Origin: Selenomonadaceae bacterium | Lineage (GTDB): Bacteria > Bacillota > Negativicutes > Selenomonadales > Selenomonadaceae | DNA length: 64,000 bases | Reading direction: 5' to 3' | NCBI GenBank assembly: GCA_017484005.1 | Contig: JAFUTY010000019.1 | Span: 51,656 to 115,655 of the forward strand | Shown: one piece after another, positions 18,627-27,465 of the stretch | Numbering within the stretch: position 1 is the stretch's first letter | Layout of the letters: every line of letters begins with the position of its first letter | Translations under genes and position numbers: made by a program | The notes under the pieces: model-generated | Told to the model about the DNA's origin: nothing | The model's input: only the letters and a program-made list of their open reading frames with translations | Database searches by the model: none

Positions 18627-19847
18627 CTACATTTCTTGTACGAGGCGCCTATTGGAATCAGTCAGAACAAGTTCATTGACGTTGAAAAAGTCTTCATATT
18701 CTTCAAAACCACGATCGTTAAGAATATCGCGAATTTCTTTATATTCTTTCGGATTGACTTGTATGAAGAAAATTATATTACCACGCGATTCTTCCATCGT
18801 TTCAACTAGATGATTAATCGCGTTTGGAAATTCTGCATTGAGTCCAATATCGCCCGCATTTTTTCCAATAAAATTTGTAACTTTTTCAGCTTCAGCAGGA
18901 TAGACATAAAATCCACGTTGACTGACTCTTGTATTAGCAATCTTTCTCCAAATTTCAATAACATTTCCATACATAGCCTGCGACATGTCAATCAGATTGA
19001 AAAGAGTTTCTGGAGTGTAGAAAGGCGTGCGAAAAAAATATTCAAACCAAAGACGATTGAATGCATCACTAACATTGCAATTCATAGATTGGTGATTGTA
19101 ATGAATGATACTGCTTTCAATTATCGATGAATTTCCCTTTCGCCTTTCGATATCGACTCTCAAGTTGAATTTACGCTGAAGCTGGAGATAATTTTTACGG
19201 AAAACGTAATTGAGTGCGTCTTGATCGAGATACTTATATTTAGGATGCCGTAAAATTGCATCCAAGCACTCAAACGATAGTGCCCCCCCCCCCCGCGAAC
19301 GAAGTCTATTCAGATCCATTAAGAGGACACCGGAATTGAAATACTCTTCAGCTTTTACGTCGCCATCTTTGACAGGATCTACATCCAAAGCGATCATTCG
19401 TGGACTTCTTCCAGATACAGATTCTGGAATTGCAGCGATCGGAAAATTATTAAGATCAATATTCCAAAATTCCTTGATATCGAGATTTACAATTATATCT
19501 GCATCAAGATAGATCGCTTTTGAGGCTTGTTTTGGTAAAAATCTCGGGATGAAGAATCGATAAAACATGGCAACTCCATGGCGCACCATTTTGAGTTGTG
19601 GAATATTCCAAAATTTCTCGATATCTTCACTCGCAAGCTCGTCAACGTTATAGAATACAATTTCCTGCTCAAAATTATAGACAAGTTTGCAGAATTTCTT
19701 TCGATTCTCTTCTGAAAGCGTTGAATCATGAAACAGATGAACCGTGATATCTTCGCGAGTGTTATCGAGGAGCGATTGTATCGACGCACCGATGAATTTG
19801 GAATATTTTCCGGATTCATCTCTAAGCGCATAACAAACATGGATCAA
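18627..19847 (-). CDS. GT8-family glycosyltransferase with poly-G tract, currently ON
   Basis: 406 residues, TTG start with GGAGGAG upstream. DxD motif in KAIYLDADIIVNLDIKEFW near residue 113; DYFNSGV-type block reads EYFNSGVLLMDLNRLR. Twelve consecutive G then encode SRGGGALS (about residues 184-188) and the frame continues through YLDQDALNYVF, NLRVDIERRKGN and HYNHQS to an intact tail domain (RGFYVYPAEAEKVTNFIG, YEDFFNV). The tract is at the same alignment position as in the 16146-17381 and 19865-21089 copies. A one-base change would truncate the enzyme before its acceptor half. Confidence 0.9.
   Translation of the reverse strand: MIHVCYALRDESGKYSKFIGASIQSLLDNTREDITVHLFHDSTLSEENRKKFCKLVYNFEQEIVFYNVDELASEDIEKFWNIPQLKMVRHGVAMFYRFFIPRFLPKQASKAIYLDADIIVNLDIKEFWNIDLNNFPIAAIPESVSGRSPRMIALDVDPVKDGDVKAEEYFNSGVLLMDLNRLRSRGGGALSFECLDAILRHPKYKYLDQDALNYVFRKNYLQLQRKFNLRVDIERRKGNSSIIESSIIHYNHQSMNCNVSDAFNRLWFEYFFRTPFYTPETLFNLIDMSQAMYGNVIEIWRKIANTRVSQRGFYVYPAEAEKVTNFIGKNAGDIGLNAEFPNAINHLVETMEESRGNIIFFIQVNPKEYKEIRDILNDRGFEEYEDFFNVNELVLTDSNRRLVQEM
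19283..19294 (-). repeat. Poly-G tract (12 G on coding strand), phase-variation site, ON
   Basis: Twelve C on the plus strand. Coding strand TCGC-G12-CACTATCG; open when the count is a multiple of 3. Lies in the loop after the second hydrophobic strand of the GT8 domain. Confidence 0.9.
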
Positions 19848-19864
19848 CTGACAGTTCTCCTCCT

Positions 19865-21089
19865 TTACATTTCTAAAACGAGCTTATTAAAATTTTGCGT
19901 TGGAATAAGTTCTTTGACGTTGAAAAAATCCTCGTCTTTTTTGAATCCAAGATTGATCAATGTATCACGAATTTTTATATATTCATCGTTGTTGACGTTA
20001 ATGAAAAACATGATCTCGCCGCGATATTCTTGAATCGTTTCAATGAGATTATCCAAAGCATTCGGAAATTGAGCATTAAGTCCGATGGCATAATCATTTT
20101 TTCCTATGAGTTCAACAACTTTTTCAGCATCCTGTGGATAGATGAAAAATCCACGACGTCGATTCGCTGATAGATTTGCAATCTTTTTCCATAAGTGATT
20201 TGCCCTTTTAATTGATTCTCGCGATACGTCTGCCAAATTCATGACACTTTTTGCGGAGTAGAATGGAGTTTGACAATAATATTTAAACCAGAGTCGATTG
20301 TAATCATCATTAAAGTCAATACCATATGCTCCGCCCGCATAATGAAGAATCTCTCGATTTTCTTTCCTATCCCCACCAATTCTTCGAGCTAAAAATACGA
20401 GACGATTGAATTTTGCAGGTAATTTCAAATAATTGTCTTTGAAAATGAGATTCAGCGTGTTTTGATCGGGGAAAATTGGACATTCTGGATATTTGAAGAG
20501 AGCATCTATGCAACGTTCAAATAGATAACCCCCCCCCCCCGCGAATTTGAGAGAGATTCATCATCAGAACACCAGAATTGAAATAATTATCCCAATCGAA
20601 AATTCCTTTTCTGACAAGCGGATTCACTTTGGACATGGATTCCTTGGTGTGACCGGATGTGGCTTGTGGAATCGCGGCAATAGGAAACAATCCTAATCTT
20701 CTATCCCACAATTCCTTGATATCAAGATTGATTATTGTGTCTGCATCAAGATAAATTGCTTTTCTAATGTTTTGAGACAGAACATCAGGAATCAAAGTGC
20801 GATAAAAGCATGCAACGGAAAATTTATCATTCACGCTCGACATATTTTTGGAAATTCTTTTTCGTTCTTTTGACATGAGCATTTCCACGTCGTAGAAAAC
20901 GATGTAATTCCCTTGAGTGTAGACAATTTGAGATAATTTATTTCTGTTTTCATCTGTGAGAGTGGAATCATGTAAGACATGGATTGTTACGGTTTCATCA
21001 GTGTTGTCCAAAAGAGATTGGATCGACATTCCGAGAAACTTTGAGTATTTTCCCGATACATCGTAAAGGGAATAGCACACGTGAACCAC
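19865..21089 (-). pseudogene. GT8-family glycosyltransferase, frameshifted (OFF) at a poly-G tract
   Basis: One gene read in two frames. The 5' part (21089-20517, GTG start after GGAGG) gives 190 residues with AIYLDADTIINLDIKELW and DYFNSGVLMMNLSQIR. It then runs through 12 G and stops at a TGA eleven bases later. The 3' part (frame open down to 19865) continues directly with YLFERCIDALFKYPECP, DQNTLNLIFKDNYLKLPAKFNRL and a complete tail domain. Removing one G (11) gives R-G-G-G-G-Y-L-F-E-R-C and a full 407-residue protein, matching the 406-411 residues of its paralogues. Nothing else is damaged, so this is better viewed as a switched-off contingency gene than as a decaying pseudogene. A homopolymer assembly error is the main alternative. 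Confidence 0.88.
20529..20540 (-). repeat. Poly-G tract (12 G on coding strand), phase-variation site, OFF
   Basis: Twelve C on the plus strand. Coding strand CGC-G12-TTATCTATTTGA leads to a stop. 11 or 14 G would open the frame into the C-terminal half. Confidence 0.9.
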
Positions 21090-21100
21090 GATTATTCCTC

Positions 21101-22333
21101 CTACATTTCTTGTATGAATCGATAGCCGTTGTCATTTGAATTGAGCTCTCTGACGTTGAAAAAATCAGTATGCTCCTCGAAACCATGTTCTTTGAGGATG
21201 CCGCGTACATCGCTAAACTTATCCTCAGCCAAGTTTATAAAGAACATGTATTTGCCACGATATTTTTCCATCGTTGAAATTAGATTCTCCATTGCATTTG
21301 GAATTTCTGCGTTGAGCCCGATATCCTCATCATTCTTTCCGATGAACTGTATGATTCGATCTGAATCTTTTGGATATATGAAAAATCCACGTTGACGAGT
21401 CACATCGAGATTTACGATCTTTTTCCAAAGATTTCCTTTTTGAAGTTCAAAACGTTGCGAAGATGCAAGCAAATCAACTACTTTCTCGGGAGAGAAAAAT
21501 GGAGTTCGACTGTAATATTCAAACCACAGTTGATTAAATTCATCCTTGAAATCGATTCCAAATGCATGGGCAGCATAGTGTATGATTTCTCGCCCGACTT
21601 TTTGAGATTTTCTAAACTTTCGATTAAGAAATACAAGTCGATTGAATTTCACAGGCAACTTCAGATAGTTTTCTTTGAATACAAAATTGAGTGCATTTTG
21701 ATCAGGACAATCCGTAGCATTTGGATATTTTTCGAAAAATGCAAGACATCTATCGAGGAGATTGCCATCCTCTGTTGAAATTCTGAGTTGATCTAGATTC
21801 ATCATCAGAACGCCGGAATTGAAATAATCATTCCAAATAAAAACTCCATCTTTGATTAACAAATTCACACTCGACATTGATTCTTGCGTGTGTCCAGATT
21901 TTGATTCTGGAATTGCAGCGATTGGAAATTTTTGGAGATCAATTCCCCAGAACTCTTTTATATCGAAATTAATGATCGTGTCTGCATCGAGATAAATCGC
22001 TTTGTCAATTGTTGTCGAGAGGATGTTGGGAATCATTGCGCGGTAAAAACATGCGACGGAAAACCTACTCTTCAAGTATGGAACGCCATCGAATATTTTT
22101 TGTTTTTCTTTCGGAACAAGAATATCTACATTGTAGAAAATGATCTCTTGTTCGTGCGAATAAGCAATTTTAGTCAGCTTATTCCGATTGTCTTTTGTGA
22201 GAGTGGAATCATGTAAAACATGAATTGTTACAGTTTCATCAGTGTTGTCCAAAAGAGATTGGATCGACATTCCGAGAAACTTTGAGTATTTTCCCGATAC
22301 GTCGTAAAGAGAATAACACACATGAATCAACAT
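21101..22333 (-). CDS. GT8-family glycosyltransferase without a tract
   Basis: 410 residues from ATG (a TTG one codon in is equally close to the GGAGGAG site). AIYLDADTIINFDIKEFW, DYFNSGVLMMNLDQLR, then the ordinary loop ISTEDGNLLDRC, CPDQNALNFVFKENYLKL and NRLVFLNRKFRKSQKVGREIIHYA. The first ~100 bases of the gene are almost identical to the first ~100 bases of the 19865-21089 gene, and another ~40-base block is identical to the 22343-23572 gene. It therefore looks like a mosaic produced by recent exchange with both neighbours. Tail domain intact (RQRGFFIYPKDSDRIIQFIG, HTDFFNV). Confidence 0.9.
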   Translation of the reverse strand: MLIHVCYSLYDVSGKYSKFLGMSIQSLLDNTDETVTIHVLHDSTLTKDNRNKLTKIAYSHEQEIIFYNVDILVPKEKQKIFDGVPYLKSRFSVACFYRAMIPNILSTTIDKAIYLDADTIINFDIKEFWGIDLQKFPIAAIPESKSGHTQESMSSVNLLIKDGVFIWNDYFNSGVLMMNLDQLRISTEDGNLLDRCLAFFEKYPNATDCPDQNALNFVFKENYLKLPVKFNRLVFLNRKFRKSQKVGREIIHYAAHAFGIDFKDEFNQLWFEYYSRTPFFSPEKVVDLLASSQRFELQKGNLWKKIVNLDVTRQRGFFIYPKDSDRIIQFIGKNDEDIGLNAEIPNAMENLISTMEKYRGKYMFFINLAEDKFSDVRGILKEHGFEEHTDFFNVRELNSNDNGYRFIQEM

Positions 22334-22342
22334 TACTCCTCC

Positions 22343-23572
22343 TCACATTGATTTTATAAATCGATAACCGTTGTCGTTCAACTTGAGTTCCTCGACATTG
22401 AAAAAATCAATATACTCCTCGAAACCGCGACCAATTAGCAAATCGCGAATTGTATGGTATTCTTCATCTTCGACTTTGATGAAGAAAGAAATATTGCCTC
22501 GATTTTCTTCCATCGTTGATGTCAAATTATCAATAGCGTTTGGAAAGTCTGCATTTAAACCGATAGCATTGTCATTTTTTCCGATAAGCCGCACAACTTG
22601 ATCTGAATCTTTTGGGTACATGAAAAATCCACGTTGACGAGTCACATCGAGATTTACGATTCTTTTCCAAATAAATCCTTTTTGAATTGCGGAACTTCTC
22701 GAAGATGTAAGCAAATCGATAACACTTTCAGAAGAGAAAAATGGTGTTCGACAATAACATTCGAACCAAAGTCGATCATAATCGTCACTAAATTTTGTGC
22801 CGAATGTTTGAGAAGCATAATGAATAATTTCTCGCCCAGCCTTTTTGGGAGTTCCAAGTCTTCTCGCTAGAAATACGAGTCGATTAAATTTCGGCGGCAA
22901 CTTCAGATAATTTTCTTTGAAGATGAAATTTAATGCATTTTGATCCATCAATTTTTGTTGCGTTCCCCAAGATGCTCTCACTTTTAAGCAACGTTCCAAA
23001 AGTCCATCAATTTCAAAACTTCTTATTCGTTCCAGATCCAGAAGAAGTACTCCAGAATTGAAATAATCCTCCGATTTGAGAATTTTTTGTCTGACCAGCG
23101 GCTCAAAATTTTCAATTTCTTCTTTGGATTCACCGACACTAGCTTGAGTCACTGCAGCAATTGGAAACCAATTCAAATCGACATTCCATAACTCCGCTAT
23201 ATCCAGATTCACAATTGTATCTGAATCGAGATATATTGCTCGTTCAATGTCCTGTGACAAGATATTAGGTATCAACAGTCTATAGAATGGCGCAAATTTA
23301 TTTTTATTTTTCGGCAGATTTTGCACATATGAATCAATAAAATCAAGCTTGTCTGGTACGAGTTTTTCCACATCATGAAACATAATTTCTTGAGATTGAG
23401 TATATACAAGCTTGCGAAACCTTTGTTGATTATCCAGTGACAGTGTGGAGTCATGAAGTAAATGGATTGTCACATCTTCCTTCGTATTTTCAAGGAGAGA
23501 TTGAATGGACATTCCGACGAATTTGGAATATTTTCCAGATTCATCACGGAGTGCATAACATACATGGATCAA
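22343..23572 (-). CDS. GT8-family glycosyltransferase, first gene of the tandem array
   Basis: 409 residues, TTG start with GAGGGGG nine bases upstream. DxD variant is AIYLDSDTIVNLDIAELW (DSD, acceptable for the family). The tract site reads RSFEIDGLLERC. DQNALNFIFKENYLKL, FNRLVFLARRLGTPKKAGRE and HYASQTFGT follow, and the tail domain is complete. This gene begins only about 32 bases after a terminator hairpin that ends the preceding large glycosyltransferase gene. The promoter of the array therefore must overlap that hairpin or rely on read-through. Confidence 0.9.
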   Translation of the reverse strand: MIHVCYALRDESGKYSKFVGMSIQSLLENTKEDVTIHLLHDSTLSLDNQQRFRKLVYTQSQEIMFHDVEKLVPDKLDFIDSYVQNLPKNKNKFAPFYRLLIPNILSQDIERAIYLDSDTIVNLDIAELWNVDLNWFPIAAVTQASVGESKEEIENFEPLVRQKILKSEDYFNSGVLLLDLERIRSFEIDGLLERCLKVRASWGTQQKLMDQNALNFIFKENYLKLPPKFNRLVFLARRLGTPKKAGREIIHYASQTFGTKFSDDYDRLWFECYCRTPFFSSESVIDLLTSSRSSAIQKGFIWKRIVNLDVTRQRGFFMYPKDSDQVVRLIGKNDNAIGLNADFPNAIDNLTSTMEENRGNISFFIKVEDEEYHTIRDLLIGRGFEEYIDFFNVEELKLNDNGYRFIKSM

Positions 23573-23603
23573 AAAATTTCCCCCTCTTTAAAAAAATTTT
23601 CAC

Positions 23604-23636
23604 AAAAAAATCCGCGAGCATTTTACTCACGGATCT
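23604..23636 (-). terminator. Intrinsic terminator between the large glycosyltransferase and the GT8 array
   Basis: Minus strand: nine-pair stem (23627-23635 with 23610-23618, one G-U pair) and a seven-T tract (23604-23610). Identical over 27 bases to the terminator after rsmA at 28008-28034. Confidence 0.8.
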
Positions 23637-23650
23637 ATATAAAATCAATT
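23610..23650. repeat. Terminator-containing direct repeat, copy 1
   Basis: 27 bases identical to 28008-28034 and a further 14 bases with three differences (pairs with 28035-28048). The two copies bracket the phase-variable multidomain glycosyltransferase gene. Confidence 0.8.
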
Positions 23651-23667
23651 CATTCAGTTTGATTCAA
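23638..23667 (-). promoter_or_regulatory. Candidate promoter of the GT8 array, nested on the terminator
   Basis: Minus strand TTGAAT (23662-23667), 18-base spacer, TTTATA (23638-23643). A transcript starting about seven bases downstream would begin inside the 5' arm of the terminator stem and so could not form the full hairpin. No other plausible promoter fits between the terminator and the first GT8 gene. Weak consensus. Confidence 0.35.
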
Positions 23668-23686
23668 ATGCAAACCTAATAAATCG

Positions 23687-23719
23687 CTCGTCTGTCAATT
23701 AAGTACAGGCGAGTTTTTT
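23687..23719. terminator. Hairpin with T-tract just after the large glycosyltransferase gene
   Basis: Nine-pair stem (23687-23695 with 23705-23713, one G-U pair) followed on the plus strand by six T (23714-23719). On the minus strand it starts a few bases after the stop codon of the large gene but has only a weak T stretch after it. It may be a first, leaky terminator or an mRNA 3' stabiliser. Confidence 0.4.
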
Positions 23720-23721
23720 AT

Positions 23722-26700
23722 TCATAAGAAACCATCTTCTCTAATTTTAGACAACAATTTTTGAGAAGTTCCATTGCCCAGAGTTAAATCGAAATAATCA
23801 AGGATGTTTTGTATCGCTATATCGTTCGCACTCTCGAGAACATTTTGATTGCTCAATCCAACTTCTTGAGTTCTAGGAATGTACTCGAATCTCACAAAAT
23901 CTCTCGGATGAACTGCTGGATAATTGTTATGTGTCGCCCAAATTTTTAACCATAAATCGTCAGCCATTGGACAAACTTCCATGATCGCCAGTTCGTCAAA
24001 TGCTTCATGTGGAATCGAATGAGGAGGATACAACACACCTCCAACTCCAACTGGCAACAATTGATAAGACGGTTGCTCGATCAATATTTCATCTGGAAGT
24101 CGCCAACTCTGATAATTTCGAACTTCGCCATTTTCCTTGAATAGAATTCGATTTGTCCGCATCGCAGAAATGCAATTTGGATATTTTTGATATGCCGAAA
24201 TCAATCGCGATACGAGCGTTTTGTCATAGATAACATCGTCATCCAAGACAATGATACAATGCTCCGGATATTCCTGCATCGCGTAAAAATATTTCTTGTG
24301 CGGTTTTAAATCTCCAGAAACAAATCGAATCTCGAATTTTGGATTTTCTTGAAGATCGAGTAATTCTTGAGGAAGTTCAGATTCCTTTTTCGGGAAATTA
24401 TCTTCAGAAAGCCATAACAGAATTTTTTCAGGCAATACAGTTTGCTCAAGGAGCGATTTGATTGTCTGATTCACTGTATTGATTCGCGCAGGATAACTAG
24501 TCAAGGAAACAATGACATTAGAGATCTTTCGGCTAAATAGATTCGCATCCAGATCCTTTTTATATGAATCAATGCTCGCCATTGATTCATAATTTTTGCG
24601 AGATTGAATTCCCATAGATTCCAATTCATCTCGATGATCAATCATATAAATCATGGCATTTCGAAGAGATTCAACATCTTCCGTTTTGACGATCTTTCCA
24701 TTCCCGCCGTCGATCATATATTTCGCGCCGACGTTTTCAGTGACAATCAATGGCTTTGATAACATCGCGCCTTCCAATGCTACGAGAGAACATGATTCGT
24801 CTCTCGATGCAACGATAACAACATCCATTGACGATAGAGTCTCAATTTTATTTTTCTCGCCGCGAATAACTCCGAGATAATGGATGTTCGATTCGCCTTT
24901 GATTCGACGGAAAAGTTGAGCTGCGAATGCTGTTCCACTATCGCAAAATTCTCCCGCAAAATACAGTTCAGATCGATATCGATATTCATCCGGCATTGTC
25001 AGATAAGCGTCAACAAGAACATCATAGCCTTTTCGACGCTGAATTGTGCCGAATTGAACGAATCGAATTTTCTTATTCTGTCCAGGAATATAATCGACTG
25101 CCATTTCAGATTCATCTTCGACGCAATTATGAATCACTCGCGGACGATGATTCGTGAATTTCATAATCGCATCGGCGGCATAATCACTCACGCAAACGAT
25201 ATTTCGACTGTCACGCAATGTATCGAGTCGCCGTTGATTCCTTTGGACAAAATCGGGAATATTCGTTGCCTCTCTAACATACCAAGACACCGGAATATAC
25301 TTCGAGAGACAGCGAACATATTTATCAGTCATGATTGTATTACAAATCGCCAAGGAAAATTGCTTTGCTTGAATCTCAATTTGTGGATTGTCTAAATCTT
25401 TTTCAGTGACAATTGCGACTGGAATTCCCTCTTTCTCGAATTCCTGCGAAAATGCTCCAGGTTTTGCACTCCAGACAAATGGATAATATCCAAGATCTCG
25501 CGCGACTTTACACATTCGAAGAAGTGAGCGTGGAGATCCTGCATAAAACATTTCGTGAGAGACAAAGAGAATTCGCTTTTCAATCGCAACATCTTGAATA
25601 TTATCTTGATTTCCAACAATTCCAAGCACTTCGCCAAAATTTCGAGTTTGAGTTTCGAAAGAGGCATTTGATTTGCTATATGGAAAATCTTTATAGACTT
25701 CGTAGATATATTCTTTATTCTTGATCGTTTCCATCAGCGGATTAAATGCAACATATGGCGAAATTGTCATTTCAGGTAAATTCGTTGATTTTAAATTTCT
25801 CAAAAATTCCTCAACGAAATCGAAAATTCCAGCATGCATTTTTTCAATCTGATCGGAATTTTTCGGCGCGTGAGCAGTTCTGATAAATTGAATCTCGCCA
25901 TTTTCATCCAGAGAATAAGATTGTATTGTCGCATCCGTTGAAGTGAATAGAAATTCCAGCGGTTTTTGAAGTCGATCTACATCGTTATTCGCATTTTTCC
26001 CCATGGGATAGATGAATCGCCCGAGTTCAAGATTATGGAATGGCGAATAGATATACGCGTCGACCGTTTTATCTTCCATACTCAAAATCATAGAGTTATT
26101 GCGACTTGGCGTTAGAAGTGCTCCATGAATTTGCCAATTATCATCGGGAATTTGCGTCTCGAGAAAATATTTCAATGCAATTATACAAGTTTCTGCCCAT
26201 CCAATATCGACGATCAAAATTTTCCGAGCATCTCCAACTTTATCCGCAAAATATTTTCGAGCCGCGTCAATATGAGGCTGAGAATGCTCGCGAATTTTTT
26301 CCGAACAGTCAATCAAAAATCTGCTCAATCGATTCTTGCAATCCAGCACCGCTTTCGGAAATGCAAATTGCTCCAAATCATGCTCTTCCAAATCCTCAAG
26401 GAGATAATCGAATCCCGTGATTTGCAAAATTTCTCGAAGAGGTTTCATGTCACGATATTCATCTATCGCTAGAAGTACTGAATTCGAAATGAGATTGTAA
26501 AGATTTCGCTCAGTTGTCACTTCGAAAATTGCATTTTTTGAGATTTGAATATGCTCGCTCGGAACGTCATTATAAAATTTTTGATATATCTTCGAAACGA
26601 TTTTGCAACCGCGTCCACAAAATAGAATCTTTTCAGCGTTTTGAGATTTGGCGCGATTATTCACGAATTGACAAAATCCCGCTGTTAAAATTCCACCAAT

Positions 26701-27465
26701 TCGCCAGCCATGAGTATAATACAAATCACGATTCCAATTTCCGCAAGCCAATCGCGAATTGATTATCCCTCGATAAAAACTTCCGGCGACCGATTCCATT
26801 GCACCTTCTCTAAATGCTAGACGTGGTGCGGGATAGTAGATAGCAGGGATTCCAGCGTTCCAAGTTTGAATTACGTCGCTATTCCAATCGTCGCCAACAT
26901 GGATTATCGATTTGCCAGAATATTCTTCGAGAATCGCGGGCTGGAGTTTTCCGTCTCGTTGTGACAATTTATATTCATTGGATAAAAAGATTTTTTCATA
27001 TTTTGTATAGCCGGATTTCGCAAGGATTGCATGAAGTATCTTGCTAGGTAAATGAGTATCAGACATAAAGATTAGTGTTTTACCGACTGATTTGAGTCGA
27101 TTAAATATTTCAAGAATAACTGGATTTGGAGTGCAGAGCGTGATTTCGAGTCCAATTTCGCGATCTTTCCATTTTGACGCGATTCCATATTTTGTTCGGA
27201 GCACTTTGTATATATCATCGATGTTGATTTCGCGCGTATGATCTTCGGAATTTTGTTTTCGATTCCGCGCAATTTTTTCAGCTTCTTGCCGCGCATTCCA
27301 AAAATAACTGTATTTCATTTCAACGGACAAGACTTTGAAAATGTCAGCAGGATATTCCACGCGACGCAAAATTGCAGTGTCAAAAATATCAAATGAAATG
27401 ATATCATACTGCAATAAAGTTTTGAAAAGCTCATCTGCAGAAAATCTCGGAATCATGCCGCGCAA
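23722..27465 (-). CDS. Multidomain HAD + GT4-like + GT2-like glycosyltransferase (3' part of a frameshifted phase-variable gene)
   Basis: 1247 residues in this frame. Residues ~12-205 are a HAD-type domain with SFDIFDTAILRRV, IFMSDTHLPSK and HVGDDWNSDVIQ. About 205-620 is unassigned. From ~627 a GT4-like glycosyltransferase begins (RILFVSHEMFYAGSPRSLL, QFGTIQRRKGYDVL, ASRDESCSLVALEGAMLSKP). From ~982 a GT2-like domain follows (VIVSLTSYPARINTVNQTI, IIVLDDDVIYDKTLV). The first possible start (TTG 27465, then ATG 27456) has no Shine-Dalgarno sequence. The same frame stays open upstream to the poly-C run at 27518-27529, where the preceding 159-codon reading frame would join it if the run had 10 or 13 bases. 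I therefore read 27932-23722 as one gene of about 1403 residues, OFF in this assembly. Likely builds a surface polysaccharide; product unknown. Confidence 0.85.
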   Translation of the reverse strand: MRGMIPRFSADELFKTLLQYDIISFDIFDTAILRRVEYPADIFKVLSVEMKYSYFWNARQEAEKIARNRKQNSEDHTREINIDDIYKVLRTKYGIASKWKDREIGLEITLCTPNPVILEIFNRLKSVGKTLIFMSDTHLPSKILHAILAKSGYTKYEKIFLSNEYKLSQRDGKLQPAILEEYSGKSIIHVGDDWNSDVIQTWNAGIPAIYYPAPRLAFREGAMESVAGSFYRGIINSRLACGNWNRDLYYTHGWRIGGILTAGFCQFVNNRAKSQNAEKILFCGRGCKIVSKIYQKFYNDVPSEHIQISKNAIFEVTTERNLYNLISNSVLLAIDEYRDMKPLREILQITGFDYLLEDLEEHDLEQFAFPKAVLDCKNRLSRFLIDCSEKIREHSQPHIDAARKYFADKVGDARKILIVDIGWAETCIIALKYFLETQIPDDNWQIHGALLTPSRNNSMILSMEDKTVDAYIYSPFHNLELGRFIYPMGKNANNDVDRLQKPLEFLFTSTDATIQSYSLDENGEIQFIRTAHAPKNSDQIEKMHAGIFDFVEEFLRNLKSTNLPEMTISPYVAFNPLMETIKNKEYIYEVYKDFPYSKSNASFETQTRNFGEVLGIVGNQDNIQDVAIEKRILFVSHEMFYAGSPRSLLRMCKVARDLGYYPFVWSAKPGAFSQEFEKEGIPVAIVTEKDLDNPQIEIQAKQFSLAICNTIMTDKYVRCLSKYIPVSWYVREATNIPDFVQRNQRRLDTLRDSRNIVCVSDYAADAIMKFTNHRPRVIHNCVEDESEMAVDYIPGQNKKIRFVQFGTIQRRKGYDVLVDAYLTMPDEYRYRSELYFAGEFCDSGTAFAAQLFRRIKGESNIHYLGVIRGEKNKIETLSSMDVVIVASRDESCSLVALEGAMLSKPLIVTENVGAKYMIDGGNGKIVKTEDVESLRNAMIYMIDHRDELESMGIQSRKNYESMASIDSYKKDLDANLFSRKISNVIVSLTSYPARINTVNQTIKSLLEQTVLPEKILLWLSEDNFPKKESELPQELLDLQENPKFEIRFVSGDLKPHKKYFYAMQEYPEHCIIVLDDDVIYDKTLVSRLISAYQKYPNCISAMRTNRILFKENGEVRNYQSWRLPDEILIEQPSYQLLPVGVGGVLYPPHSIPHEAFDELAIMEVCPMADDLWLKIWATHNNYPAVHPRDFVRFEYIPRTQEVGLSNQNVLESANDIAIQNILDYFDLTLGNGTSQKLLSKIREDGFL

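Noticed and set aside
20517..21089. Two independent small genes (a 190-residue GT8 and a separate 187-residue protein)
   Set aside because: Together they make exactly one GT8 paralogue interrupted at the poly-G run; the downstream piece has no ribosome site or natural start.
23573..23721. B12 riboswitch in front of the GT8/cobalamin transcription unit
   Set aside because: Sequence is dominated by two hairpins and A/T runs; no B12 box is visible on the minus strand.
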